DNA of 64,000 nt from contig JAURVB010013502.1 in the NCBI GenBank assembly GCA_033002965.1, positions 80,044 through 144,043 of the forward strand, read 5' to 3'. The notes below the pieces were generated by a model. That model saw only the letters and a list, made by a program, of their open reading frames with translations. It did not search any database and was not told the DNA's origin. Positions 50,201 through 63,900 of the stretch are shown in pieces (positions within the stretch are counted from its first letter, which is position 1; every line of letters starts with the position of its first letter). The DNA is from Piper betle. Lineage: Eukaryota > Streptophyta > Magnoliopsida > Piperales > Piperaceae. Position numbers and translations under genes: made by a program.

Positions 50201-50489
50201 GCCGTTTGACCGTTGTTAATTTGATAAATACATACATATTCTTCACTTTTCAATTTGAAAATTTGATCAAATTGTATAAAGATATTACTAGCAAGTCATG
50301 CTGAGCATTTAACTTCACATAACTTTACTTTGTCAAAAAATAATAAGTACCATAATCAAGACAACCCTGTATGGAGAAATAAAAAATCCAATTTAAGTTA
50401 TGAATATTATTCTGTCCAATCTAATTATGATACAAATTTCACATTAATGAATCATATTTCATGTTAAATGTCAAACTCCACAAACTTTA
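47205..50489. other. AT-rich gene-free spacer
   Basis: No gene is supportable. Two short GC-rich islands (about 47345-47412 and 49232-49365) have no conserved frame. 49500-49980 is AT-rich and word-similar to 38140-38760. A MITE-like inverted repeat is listed separately at 47865-48375. Confidence 0.4.
47865..48375. mobile_element. MITE-like element with ~70-bp inverted ends
   Basis: The left part (47888-47950) reads tagttattttaaaagatcta followed by agaacctacatttatatta and gtcactact. The right part (48290-48350) gives the reverse complement of nearly the same series. A third, direct copy lies at 48125-48165. The total is about 0.5 kb with no coding capacity. The TSD and superfamily are undetermined. 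Confidence 0.55.
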
Positions 50490-53400
50490 TGCGACACTCC
50501 GATTTCGGTTCACCTAAGAACCAGATCAAAAATGCCATGATCGAGTTGAGTCATGTCTAAAGCAGCTAATTTATAAGGATTCGATCAATAATATAGATCG
50601 AAGTAACTTGCTTGGCATCAAAAGAATGAAAGGCATCGCTAAATATGCATAAAAAATACATCAAATATAAATAATAGTGTAAAAGAAAGTACATCACTAA
50701 ATATGTGTGTATGTGTCCTCTGACCAAAGTCGACTCATAATCATGAAATCTACATATATAATATGAAAAATGTCGGTAATGAGTGTTAATGGTTCAAAAA
50801 TAACTTATAGTCAAACTAGTACAGGAGAGTTGACCATCCTGTTAAGTGAAAACATTTATATACTCTTTCACAAAATCTCTCATAAGAGCCGTCGATTTCA
50901 CGCAACTGGGTTCCCTTTCAATCTCATCTCATACTTCATCAACTTTAAACATTTATCTCTTGCGCAGGAACATCACTTTCCTTTCTTTCAGCCCACCACA
51001 TCCTCCATATCATTCCTGGCTATGAGTACAAAAGTTGAGTACTCGCAAGCATGCACGTTCAGTACCTTTTGAAACTACGAGTCTAGACAAGCACTACATT
51101 ACAGTACTCGTAAACCTCCACATTTCTCTGTGTTTGAGGAAATCAAAGGTGGAGTTATTAGAATTTCTCGAGAATGGAATAGACGCTTACCAAATTTAGA
51201 ACCCGCTTTGACTAACGCGTGTTCTATCTCAAGACGCGGTAGTTGGTTTTCCTGTGTCTCACATCTCACAAGAAAACTCGAAAACATCATATATAGGCCT
51301 GAGAAGGGATTTATGTAATAGGCCCAAAGGCAACTTGTGGTGGATCTTGTTTTCGAAATCAGACTTGAGGGGTCTCATCCTCAAGGGTTATTAATCAAGG
51401 AAGTAAAATATGTTTAAATGACCCGTGTCAAGTGAGGTCCGATAAAACAACCACTTAACATGTCCTGCGATCTGAAAATCAAATCAGCAATAGAATATAA
51501 AAATAAAAAGTGAGAAGAGTCCTAATGGACGTGCGGTCCAAGCTCCAAATGTGACATCTCCTTTACAGCAAGCTTGGACTCTGAAACCTACATCAAATCC
51601 CATTGCTAAGAAAATTATTGGCATCTCTATATGATGCATATTCGTGGTGTGTGCTCACATCAACAATACATCTTAATAAAGTAGATCACTAAATAAACCT
51701 ACAACTAAACATATAGCACACAAATCAAGATATAATAAAAGAAATAACTAATAACAAATAATAAATAAATAAATATATTCATTCGTGAATAAATAGATAA
51801 ATAATAAATAGACGAAAATAATCAATACTCTAATCATTAAATAATAATAATATATACTATATAAATACACGACTAAATACGAGTAAATATTAGATATACT
51901 CATATTAGTAAACATATAAATAAATACATAATTATTCAATAAATAAATAAATATTTTTAATTAATCATGAATAATAATAATAACATAGTCATACAATACA
52001 AGAATACATAATTAAATACAAATAAATAATAACATACACATAACGAACAAATAAATAAATAAATACAATATAGTAAACATAATAAAACTAACATTCATAG
52101 ATGAATATAATATTAATAATAACAAATAATCATGTAAACATTCATTATATACAATAAACATATAAATAAATAAATAATGAATAAATAAATAAATAAAAAC
52201 ACTCATAACATCAAAATATGTTAAATAATATAAAAATACATCTAAACTAATGTAAGGGTTCTTGAATTACAAAAAATAGTTAAAAAAATCGGCTGAAAAT
52301 GAGCTAAACCGAACTAAACCAAACTGAGCAGAACTAGATCGAGTTGAATGGGCTGAACTAATTCGGTCTGGGTTAACTGGAAAATTGGCTAGGTTGACTG
52401 AGCGGGCATGAGCATGGACTGGTGGACTTGACATGGGTTGGTGGACAGGAACGTGGGCAAGGGGACGCAAACACGGGCAAATGGGCAGGACAGGGTGAGG
52501 CAGCTGGTGTTCGTTGCAGGAAAACGTCAAGGGTGGAGTGGCTGGGGTCCTCCTTGGTCAGGATAAATAGAGGGCATCAAGGGGGAGGTGCTCGTGGTGA
52601 CGATCATTGGAGTCCGGTCGTTGGCTGGCTAGAAAGCAGTCAAAAAAGGCAAAATTGCCATTAGGGGGAGGTGTTGCTAGCGGCGATCGCGGCCACAGTA
52701 GTGGTCATGGGTGGTCTCAAAATTAAGATCCCGATGAAGGTAATCTATTTAGGTGGTCGGATCAGTCCGAGGTGGCTAGCTGGCACCGGAAAACGGCCAG
52801 AAAAGGTGGTTGTGGCTGGGAAATCGACTACAAATACACTATCACCGGTGGTGATGGTGGGTACAGACCAATTGCTGGCTGCAAGGTAGCCATGGTGGTG
52901 CCAGTTTGGTAGCTGGGGTGAGCCAGAGACTCGCTGGAGGTGAGCCGAATTGGCAGTGAGCTAGGGTGTAAAACTCTAAAAAATAAAGAAAAATCTCTAA
53001 AGGATAACTGATTGGAAGCTAGGGCAGACATGGATGCCTTAGATCTCATCAGGTGGCACGATTGGAACCTCTGACAACTCGTGACCTAATGGGACCCACT
53101 TATGGGTATATGCAATATACATATGAACTGCAAGCTCGAATCGAGACCGTCCAAAGTCAAAACTGAATTGAGTCTTAAAATGACTCTATAGGCGAGAATC
53201 GAGGTAAGAAGTCTAAATGAGCCTTAAACCCTCAACTCGATTGGGTGAAAACCTACAACTCAATCAAGCTGGGCCTATTATGCATGCAAAGGAGATACCT
53301 TGAACATCTCAAACAGATATTAAATGCTGCAATGGCCTTAATCTAGACCTAGAACCTTGGCTAACCCATAAAAATCATTTATATACCTTATGTATATAAT

Positions 53401-53606
53401 GATAATTCATGTTCTGTTTTAACATATTTCAAGCTATCATCTACATGTTAGACATACTCAGCCACCATAGCCATATCATGCTCAAACGGCTATTTGAGCC
53501 TCATATTTATGATTTGAAAATTGGTTTGAGTCGAGCTTGCTCGAACCGACTCAAACTGGGAAAAAATATAAGCAGGTAAAACCTTAACCCAAAGTTAGGT
53601 TTTACA
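50490..53606 (-). mobile_element. Complete R1 solo unit (3.1 kb) with 5-bp target duplication
   Basis: The target duplication cttta is at 50485-50489 and 53607-53611. The plus-strand ends are tgcgacactccgatttcgg and aaagttaggttttaca. This is the only R1 copy that is both uninterrupted and bracketed by a clean duplication, so it defines the family. In plus order it has end-zone words, a ctcgtaaacctccac region, a ctcaagggttattaatca segment, the taaa-rich tract (51660-52250), a GC-rich block (52400-52970) and the terminal zone. No retrotransposon protein is encoded. I interpret it as a solo LTR or a large non-autonomous LTR unit. Confidence 0.7.
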
Positions 53607-53611
53607 CTTTA

Positions 53612-54092
53612 AACATTTATAATTTTACATAAAAAACGATATATATAATTTTTTTAAATAGTAAGCTTCATTTATATTTTAAAATCCAACTAAATACTAT
53701 AAAGTAGACACTGATACTTATTGATCACATGACTTGAAAAATTATGTTTATTGGTCATAAAAGGTGGTTCGATGTGATTTAAAATTCAATATAATCATTA
53801 CATACTTACCTTATTGATTTGAATTACTTGGAGTCAACTCTCGGACATGGAGAATTTTTAATTCACTTTCTTCTCTTGTTGGTATTAAAGAGTACCAATT
53901 GGTGGCATTAAAAACTGCTAATAATACCAATTTTGTGGGTGTGCGGTTCTGTTACTAAAAAGAAATGGTTCTTTTGTTAGAAAAGAAAAAAATTTAGGCC
54001 AATTTAAATTCAAGTGACCTGAATTGGGTGGGTAGAAAATCTAAAAAATGGCCTAATCACTGAAATCCCAAATGTAATAAGATCAATTTCCT
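53612..54092. other. AT-rich spacer before gene 2
   Basis: I see no gene, RNA or definite repeat in these roughly 480 bp. Confidence 0.4.
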
Positions 54093-54480
54093 CACTAGGG
54101 GTGTAAATAAGCTAAACTTGCTCGCAAACGAGCATTGGGCTCAGTTTGGCTCAAAACTCAAGCTCAATATTTAAATTTGAAAAAATACTTGGTTCAAATA
54201 GGCTTGTCAGTACTAGTGAGGTTACATTAAATTTATATAATATTGAAAAGAAAATTTTAATCCTATATAAGTCTAGTAAGAGTGAACCACAAACATTCGC
54301 TCGGCTCGAGCTCGATTTAAAAATATAACGAGTAAAATATAAACCAAACTCAAATATTTTAAATTTTAGACGAGTTCGGCTCGACCTATGATACATCAAA
54401 AACTTATAAAACTTTAAAACAAGTTCAAACGTGCTTTTGCAAATAATCAGGATCAAATTTAAAGGGGCTCGGCTCATTTC
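54093..54480. mobile_element. hAT-like MITE upstream of gene 2
   Basis: It begins ctaggggtgtaaataagct, a typical start of hAT-derived MITEs. It is rich in gctcg/cgagc words, as is 8403-8960. The right edge near ggggctcggctcatttc is approximate, with no clear 8-bp duplication. Confidence 0.4.
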
Positions 54481-54499
54481 CGCCTCGATTCCTCACCGA

Positions 54500-54985
54500 C
54501 GAATAAAATCACCCTCCACTTAGAATTCCGGTTGAGAAAAGGACGGCCGACCAGATGGAAATGACCAGTCTCTCCCCCCCACTCCCACCGCTCTCCTCCC
54601 ACCTCTTTTTCGCTTTTGCTTTTCACCTCTTCCCCCTCTCCTCTCCCTCCCAAAAAAACGAACAACAAATCTTCTCTGCTTTTCCGATTCCTGATCGGAC
54701 GGCGCCCCTTCCCCTCGCCGCCGTGCTCCATTCCCGGCCTTCACCTCTGATCTCTCCGCCGGAGCTGGCCGTTTTCCGACGCCGGCTTCGTCTCTCCCCG
54801 TTTTTGGGGCCCGCGAGCTCGGTCCATGGTTTCCGCGATGGGGCGGTGAAGTTTTTGTGGCGGGCGGTCGGGCGGTTGTCGTGGGTGATGTTTTGGGTTT
54901 GGTTGTGGAACGGGGCTTGATCGGGTCGGTGGTGGTCGGTTTAGCTGAGGATTGTGATGCTGTGTGCGAATCGCGGGGTGGCAAA
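54500..54985 (+). promoter_or_regulatory. GC/pyrimidine-rich promoter and 5' leader region of gene 2
   Basis: This is a sharp compositional switch to C/T-rich and then G/C-rich sequence just before the ATG, as is common for plant housekeeping promoters and leaders. An upstream ATG at 54555 opens a 121-codon frame that ends at 54920, before the main start. If it lies in the transcript it would be an upstream ORF. The frame of gene 2 is open upstream from 54857 but has no in-frame ATG before 54986. Confidence 0.5.
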
Positions 54986-57900
54986 ATGCTTTTCGCTAAG
55001 CTCGATGATTCTCCCATGTTCCGTAAACAGGTTGGTCTGGTGAAATTTTGATTAACTCAGTTTTTATTGTTGTTTGTTGATCTTTTTGTAAGCATTGTTT
55101 GTGCCAAATTTGTGTCCACAAAAGGGCGCTCGGAAATTCAAGTTTGGTTGGCGCTGTTTGATTTGATGAGTACTTCGTGTTGTTCTTGATTCTTATGTGG
55201 GCATTGTTTACGCCAAAGTCGGCTTGACAGTATGGCATGTAGAAATTTATGCAATCATGGAAATTTGTCCATCTGTATTTGTTAGATGCGAAAAAGAAAA
55301 GTGGCACGAATGAATTCGAATTGGTTTAGAACCTAAATTGACAGCTTATTTGTGATCCCAAAAGTTTAGTGTAAACATTTTGGCTTACATTTGAGCTTCT
55401 GAAATTTTGAGTAGTACTGTACTTTCATATGAGTATCAAATTATGGGTTCATTATGGGGTTTACCAGTGGGTTGCAAGAATGTTAAATAATATGCCATAT
55501 GCACTAAATCAGAATATATTATTAGCTCAGAACGTGAAGAATGTACCCTGATCATTAGTTTGGATGCTTGGTTGTGTCCGAAGGCAAAACATTGCTTCTT
55601 CAATTCGGTTAATGGTCATGTTTTTTTGAAATGATCAACAATAAGAGGAAAATAGAAACAATGATTTTCGAATGCAGTCACGTTGAATGGTTTTTTTTTT
55701 TTGTCATAATGAATAATATAACGTTAGCATGAATCAGATGCGACTGAACATGATTTAGTGTGTTCTTTGGTTGTCCTATCGATTATTGTTTCTCCAATTT
55801 TCTTATAAAAAATTCAATTTAGGAAGACTTATACCTTGTGTGGTAGGATATTGCTACCAAAATTACAGTAATGGGCAGATTGAAAGTGGGTTGATTTGGA
55901 ATTGAATGGAAGGGGAAAGCATTAGCTGTTCAATAGGAAATTAACTTCACAGAGGGTGTAATGTTGGCGTTGGATTTGAATGCTTGGTTTTCTAGCTCAT
56001 AGCAAATATATATTATTTACTCTAGTCAATCTCTACAGTTTTTGAACAAGCAAAAGGGAAATCATCTGATGGGCCTGAACTAATAGGCCTAGCAAAACTA
56101 ACAGTATTGAGTAAAGCAAATACTGGTTGGGTCTAATGGGGCTGATAAGAGAAGCTTATTATAAATATTGTCATACTTATTTGTGAATTTTCATGATTTA
56201 CATGTATTAGGTATGTTCAGTTGTTAAGTTACATGTATTAGGTAATGTTGTATTCTTAATATGGAGCGCTTCAATCTTCAATATTGGATTTCATCTTTGT
56301 CTCATAATTTCACATGACCGAGATATTAGAGACATCCTGGGGTTGGACTGAAAAATGTGGAAATTATGTGAGGAATTTAAGTTGTCTAAATTTGATTGTT
56401 TATTTGGTCGATAACAAGTATGTTTAACCTTTCGCTTAATTACTAAATAAACATAATGAATTACTTAAGCATCATAAGTTTCATTTAGAAAAAGCATGAT
56501 GTCAACTGCAGTCATTTAGGTCTGACATGCATATAAGTTTACACGGTCATTCAATTATACCAATAATATCTAAACCTTCAAGATTGACAAATTGCATCGA
56601 TTAAAAGAAGAAGGTCGAAGGGATCAATACCACTTAAATGCTGTTCATGATGGAAAATTATGTTGCCCTGTTTGTGTTGTTTATATTCCTTCATGTGTTC
56701 ATGTTCCTGATTATTTCGTTCCATAAGCAACATGCTTGCTTTCATGGAAATCTTGGTTTGAATGTTGATGTCTTTGATAAATAATTCTTGCTTGTTTTCT
56801 TATAAGTTTGAAGTGGATATTATCAATGAAATGGACATCAGTCCCCACTGTTTGTATCATTGTACTGTCAATATCAATATTCAGATTATATTTTGAACTT
56901 TGTAAAAATAAATTTCTATTTCTTCTGCGGATATGTGCTTTTTAATATAAATGGATAATGACAGACTATTATTCATTGACTTATATCAATATTTTATGTA
57001 CAAAAGATATGAGTAAAAATCAATTTTATTTTCCCCTTTTTAAGTGCTTGTTTTATGACCATTTCTGAAAGTTCATGCAACCAATGGGTTTGATTCTTGG
57101 TAATATCAAACATTGGATCATATTTAAAATTGATGGCCAAATATTATTAGAAGCGTTATTGTACTTTGAAAACAACTAGAAAATATAGAACTTTTGTGCT
57201 TTGAAAGAGCAAAAACCAAGCTCATTCTTGTATATGTTCTTTTTCTTCCCAAAAAGGATCTGGGACACAGATCCCCATAAGAAATGGAAAAGCTGTGATT
57301 GCAGGATACGTCTACTAAATTCAATGTTCCACCTTTATTTGAGCTTGGAAGGCAATGCACAAGCCTTGATGGAGTTGCACGGACTCCACCTACTCTGAAA
57401 TGGGCACCACATAAGTGGCCTCACTAAATGAACTTCACAGTTAGGAAAAGGTTTCTGTGAATGGAGGTCCCATGAAATTTGGACCTTAATAAGAGCACCA
57501 ATTAGAGCTATTCATATGAACCCCCAAGTCTCTGTGATTTAGCTCTTAACCATGTTCATCTTATCAGCATTGTTCTACAATAAGTTATGCTTACTGGGTA
57601 CGTTCTGGATGTGCCTTTTACACTGAAACTTTCATGTTAAGTTTGTATTTATGAGTTGATACCTTTTCCATGAACCCAGGTACAATCTTTGGAGGAAAGT
57701 GCTGAATCATTAAGGGAAAGAAGTTTGAAGTTCTATAAAGGATGTAGAAAATATACGTATGCCCCTCTATTTTTGTTATCTTTTATGTTCACACCTATCT
57801 CATCTGCCTCTAGTTGTTTAGCACATTTACTTATATTGCTTACGATGTCTGCACATTCATATTGACAGGTTCATTATCTTTGTGTGCTTTATTTTCTATT

Positions 57901-60900
57901 TTTTATTTTTTATTTTTATTTTACAATCACAATAAATAAATAAGTTGTTAAAACCTTGAGTGCAAACTGTTGTTGTGGCATAAATTTCTATCCGTTGTTA
58001 TCCATGTCGTGTTTTAATATGCAGGGAAGGTCTGGGGGAGGCATATGATGGGGACATTGCCTTTGCTAGTGCTCTTGAAACATTTGGAGGTGGACATAAT
58101 GACCCCATGAGTGTTGCTTTTGGAGGTAAGAAGTTTACTTCTCTAAGTGCTTTTGTTTGCTGGTTTTTGTAACAACTAATATGTTTTCCATTACCTGGTT
58201 TATGGATTGTGGGGTTTATTGTTCATTTGGCCGTTTTCACTTCTTGTAAATATGTCTCCAATTGTTAACTTTACATTTGATATATCTGTTTTTCTTTATT
58301 AACGATTTGTTTAAAACTAGTTACTGAAAAGCTCATCAGATTCTAGGAGTTAGATTTTATGGTTGCATTTGACTGTTTTGTAGGGCCTGTTATGACCAAA
58401 TTTACAATTGCTTTGAGAGAAATAGGCACATATAAGGAGGTTTTACGCTCCCAGGTATGGCTGCCACATTCGTTGAAAAAACCAAATAGTATGTGGCATG
58501 TATGATTAAGTTTGTTGATGAAGAGCAAAAGAGCATTTTCTGATGTTTCCTTTTTTTTTCCTTCCATGAGCTGATTATGAGAATGGCATTTTCTTTGAAC
58601 TATGAATGGATTTGTGAGATACTTACATATGCTTTTTCCAGGTTGAACACATGTTAAATGATAGATTGCTGCAATTTGTGAACTTGGATTTGCATGAGGT
58701 TAAGGTATAGTAAAACTTCATTTATATGCTGTCTTTGCGATTTTTTTGGAACCATTGCTTTAAGTAAGATTCTGACAGTCTGAATGAGAACTAGCGAGCA
58801 TAAAGACCAGCCAAGCAATTAGCTAAATATAGAAAGACTACTAACACTGTGGGTCATTTATCAGAGTAGTGCTATTTTCCTTTTGTTTTCAAATTTTGCT
58901 TCTTTTGAATAACAACAATTATTCATGCAGGAAGCTAGAAAGCGCTTTGATAAGGCTAGCCTTATTTATGATCAGGTTCTTTCTTGGATCATTTCTATTT
59001 TGAATATGTTTTTCTTTCTCCATTCTTATGACCAAATCCACTTCTTTGTCTTTGATCAATCTTATCAAGCTGCCTCATTACAGATACCTAGCAAAGTTTT
59101 ATATTATTGTTAAAAAATTATACCTTTAGGATCTAGTGATAGACAGATTTACTGTTTTCTTGGACCGTGGATGATTTTTGGCAGGCTCGTGAAAAATTTT
59201 TATCATTGAGAAAGGGTACAAAGTTGGATGTTGCTACTTCCATAGAAGAGGTACAAAATGTTTCTTTGACTTTTTTTGTTTACTCCTTCTCTTCTCCATT
59301 CACCGTATCTCCATTCTCAACTAATTGGCATTGTGAATGTGGATCTTACTCTGCAAAAATTTATGGATCTAAGGATCATGTGGAAATATAGATTTGTTTG
59401 AAAAAATGCTCTTGTAAATATGACCACAATTAGAAAATTTGAGCGGATTTTGCCTGTTGATTTGAGGGTTCCACAGTCAGATCAGTTCAAAATAAAGTAA
59501 ACTGAAGGGAGTCTTGAAACTTCTTTTCCATCCACTTTACCCTAAATAGTGTGGTTGAAGACATGAATGCTATTCAGCTAAATAAGATTATAGGATCTAT
59601 TAAAAATGGCATTTTTGAGATTTGTTTGGATAAAATCATCTATTTCTCCTCCAAAAGGACCCACATCTGCCAATGGAAAATTTGTATGCCGTTTGCCTGT
59701 GGGTTTAGGGTTCCACATTCAGATCAGTTTAGAACAAGAGAAATTGAAAGAAATTAGGAAAATAAAAGTACCCATAAATTTTGAGACTAATATACTGGAC
59801 GATTGAGTATCGATCTGATTCAAAAGTCAATGGTTTGAGGAGTGTTCTCTGTCTTTTTTAAGTGGAAATGCTGAAGTGAAGGTAACTCGAAAGGCCAGAA
59901 TGACATGAAATATTTGAGCCTCTCACTTATAAAAGCCCTTATTGTCCCTCTTATAACTTGGCATTTTTTTACTTCTTTTCCATCTATTGAGAAAAAGTGT
60001 CATTTGCTTCTCAATCCATTCTAGGAACTCCATAATGCAAGATCATCATTTGAGCAGGCTCGCTTTAATCTGGTATGTACATTTCTTTTCATGTTTAAAT
60101 GGGAATTTCTTGTGTTTTTTTAATGATACTGTCTGGAATAGTTTGAATTATTCTCTGCTCTATACAGGTGACAACACTTTCTAATGTTGAAGCTAAAAAG
60201 AGATTTGAATTTTTAGAAGCAGTCAGTGGTACCATGGATGCTCATCTTAGATATTTCAAACAGGTCTCACTCACGCAGTCTCTTTTTGGCTTTCACATCT
60301 TCGTCCTTTAGTTAACATTGACGTTCTTTCTGATCTTGTATATACTATTAGCATTGTTTCTGATATTTTATCCTTCCTAATCCAAGTTTTTATCATAGCC
60401 TTCTCGTATATGGTGTAAAATCATATATAGCCTTCTTGACATTAGTGGGCATTATGCAGGGTTATGAGCTTCTGCATCAAATGGAGCCATATGTTCATCA
60501 GGTATGGTAGTTTTTGCTAGAAATGTCAAGGGTTATTGAATTTAGAAGTTCAGTATGGTATTTTATTTCAAATGTGAACTTGATATGGGATTGCCATAGA
60601 AATTAAGGATATGGGTTCGCTTGGTACTAGTGGTTGCACAAGCATATGGGGAGTAGATGTTCCTTTTAGGTTGATTGTGATTGATTGGCTGGCCATTGAA
60701 ATTAGCTCTGATGTTCTAAAATATGCTTCTCTTTGTGGATGCTTCTAAGTTGTCTTTTCTTGGGGATGCATTCTTTTTGTAACTTATTTTTTAACTTTTT
60801 GGCATCCAATATGAACATGGCTTTACTTAATTGCTTATACAGTATACAGAGTGTTACTTTATGCAGTTGTCCTTGCTTGGGGAATGTATTCTTGTGGCAT

Positions 60901-63900
60901 ACTTTTTAATTTTTTTGGCATCTCCAATTTGAAATAACTTTACTTAATTGCTTATACAGTATACAGAGTACTGGCTACATCCGAACTTGGGATAATATGT
61001 TATTGACAAGGATTATGCACTAATTTTGTCATTATCTAGATTAGATACCTAGGAAGCCCTTTTTTGTAGAATAATATGAATGTGGAATGTAATAACACAC
61101 ACACACACACAGACGCGCACACACGCACTCACACACACATGTACACTCACAAAAATAGAGGCATGTGTTATCTCATGCTAGCATCGGGCTATTTGCAAAT
61201 GCATAGATAGATTATGAGAGACCTATGAATAAGATAACTGCTGATTCTGCTAAGTTTCAGCCCTTAAGGGTCTGTTTGGTTGGTATAAAAATAGTATTAA
61301 TGACATGAAAATTTTAAAATAGTCAACCTTACCAAAAGTAATTATTTTAATATATTTTATATAAAATGTAATATTAAGTTAATTATTTTGTATACAAATT
61401 AAGTATGATTACATCCAAGAAAGAGCACAAAATAATCATGACTACTTTATGTGTCCCCCCATGTGCTCTCCCATTAGCAAAAAAATTTCCCCTTTTTCTT
61501 ATCTCAATAGATAGGAAAAAGATGGAAATTTTTTTGCATATGCGAGAGCAAATGTGTAGGCCACTTGAAGGTAATCATAATTGATTTAAACACAATGTAA
61601 AAGTTTTAATTTTTCTTAAAAATATATTACATATATACTAATTTTTGTACGGTTGACCATTTAAAATTTTCATGTCATTTACAGTTCTTCCATGCTAACC
61701 AAACAGAGCCTAAATGAAAAATATTCATGCATTAGAGTGGGGCAATGAATTTTTGACTCATTTTCCTTTACTTCTATGAGCTTTTTGGGGTTTTCTAATA
61801 ATGATTTCGTGTAGAGCTCCTGATATGAGAGCCACAGGAGGTTTATTTTAAGAAGGATGTAAGATGTAGAAGATGGATTGTTTTTGCGCTGTCCAATGTT
61901 TTGCTGCTTAATGGCTGATCTGTTCTAAAATTATTTCTTCCACTTAGTATTCAGTTTTACTTTCTTCGTTAACTTGTTTCTAGATGAAAAGTAGTGTTTT
62001 ACCAAATGAAGATTTGCCTTTCTTTTGTAGGTTTTGACTTATGCACAGCAGTCTAGAGAAAGATCTAACTATGAGCAGGCTGCTCTTACAGAACGAATGC
62101 AAGAGTTTAAGAGACAGGTTGACCTAGAAATTAGGTGGTCTTCAAATGGTTCCCACAGTTCTTCAAATGGTGATGGTATACAAGCTATTGGGAGAAGTTC
62201 ACATAAAATGATACAGGCGGTTATGCAATCTGCCTCGAAGGGGAAGGTAACAGATATTGCTTTGGAGAGGAGCTTGGAGTGGAAGGAACGATTTGAAGTC
62301 TTTATTTCTTACCCAATCCATATGCGAGTCCTAAAATCACCTGCTAAGTATTTCCTTCCATTTTCGTTTCCAGGTGCAAACTATTAGGCAAGGATATCTC
62401 TCCAAACGTTCATCAAACTTGAGAGGAGACTGGAAGAGAAGATTTTTGTTCTGGATAGCCGTGGAATGCTATATTATTACAGGAAACAGTGGAGCCGACC
62501 CTCTGTAAGTACTCTACAAGTTATATTTGCTGTCTTTTTCTTATTTGTTTCATACCCTGATGTTGTTATGTTTTATTTAGGAAAGTGGAAGCCAGCATTC
62601 CAGTCACAGGGGGCATAATACTTTTGAAGGTTCTGGACTATTGAGTCGGTGGCTTTCTTCTCATTATCTCAGTGGGGCACAAGATGAGAAATCTGTAGCA
62701 CATCATACTGTTAATTTGCTCACATCAACAATAAAAGTTGATGCTGACCAGTCAGACCTGAGATTTTGTTTTAGAATTATATCACCATCAAAAAATTACA
62801 CTCTACAGGTACTTGATTATGCAGCAGAAAATTGTATGTCGAAGGGTGTTTGTCAGCCGTTGATTTGTTTTAGTGGTTTCATATGAAGGGATAAGCATTA
62901 TTATTTTATTTCTGCAGCTGGGTCTTGGGTTATGATTCTTTGTACGTATTCATGATTTTTACAAATGCAGGCAGAGAATGCAATGGATCAGATGGATTGG
63001 ATTGAGAAGATTACTGGAGTTATTGCTTCATTGTTGAGTCAACAAGTACCTGAACAGGTTAGCTCCTGGGAACAGATGTCACTTAAAATGTTTCTAGGTA
63101 CTTGATATTCACTGATGAGAATCTTGGTTGTGAACAGCTACTTTCAAGTCCCAATCGCGGGCACCTATCAGTAACTGCTAGTGAGAGCAGTTCAATAGGA
63201 AGTTGTTCTGATATTGATCAGTTAGTAACTGAAGATTATTCATCAGAGAAAAACCTTGTCACTGGCTTATGTGATCGGGCACCTAGGAACTCACAACAGT
63301 TTAGGTTGAGTACTAGACATGATAAACCAATTGATGTCCTCCGTAAAGTGGTTGGAAATGATAGATGTGCTGATTGTGGTGCACCAGACCCGGATTGGGC
63401 ATCCTTAAACCTTGGGGTTCTAGTCTGTATTGAGTGCTCTGGTGTGCATCGTAATCTTGGAGTACATATTTCAAAGGTATAACTTGACTATGCATTAGAA
63501 AATCTTACAAAAGCCTTTGAAATTTTGTTTGTTATTGATATTTAATAGTGGATATTATGCAGGTGAGATCACTGACTCTCGATGTCAAAGTATGGGAGCC
63601 TTCTGTCATAAATCTGTTTCAATCTTTGGGTAATACGTATGCAAATTCCATTTGGGAAGAGTTATTGCCTTCATTCAATAGTTTGACTTATGAAGATGCT
63701 GCTCATAGGTATCATTTTCCTTATTCTTCTGTATCCTTTTCTCTCTAAAGTTTCATTTCGTCTCAGTAAGAAGGACCACTGATATTATTAACAAATGACG
63801 TTTGACTACCCTATTTTTGATGTGTTCAAATTATGTAGGTCATCTATTTCCCATAAAAAACAGAACCCAGTTACTGGAGGCAAGCCTCAATGTTCAGATC

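Noticed and set aside
54857..54985. N-terminal extension of the ARF-GAP frame
   Set aside because: The frame is open upstream but has no in-frame ATG, and the family starts at the [13 protein letters not shown] motif.
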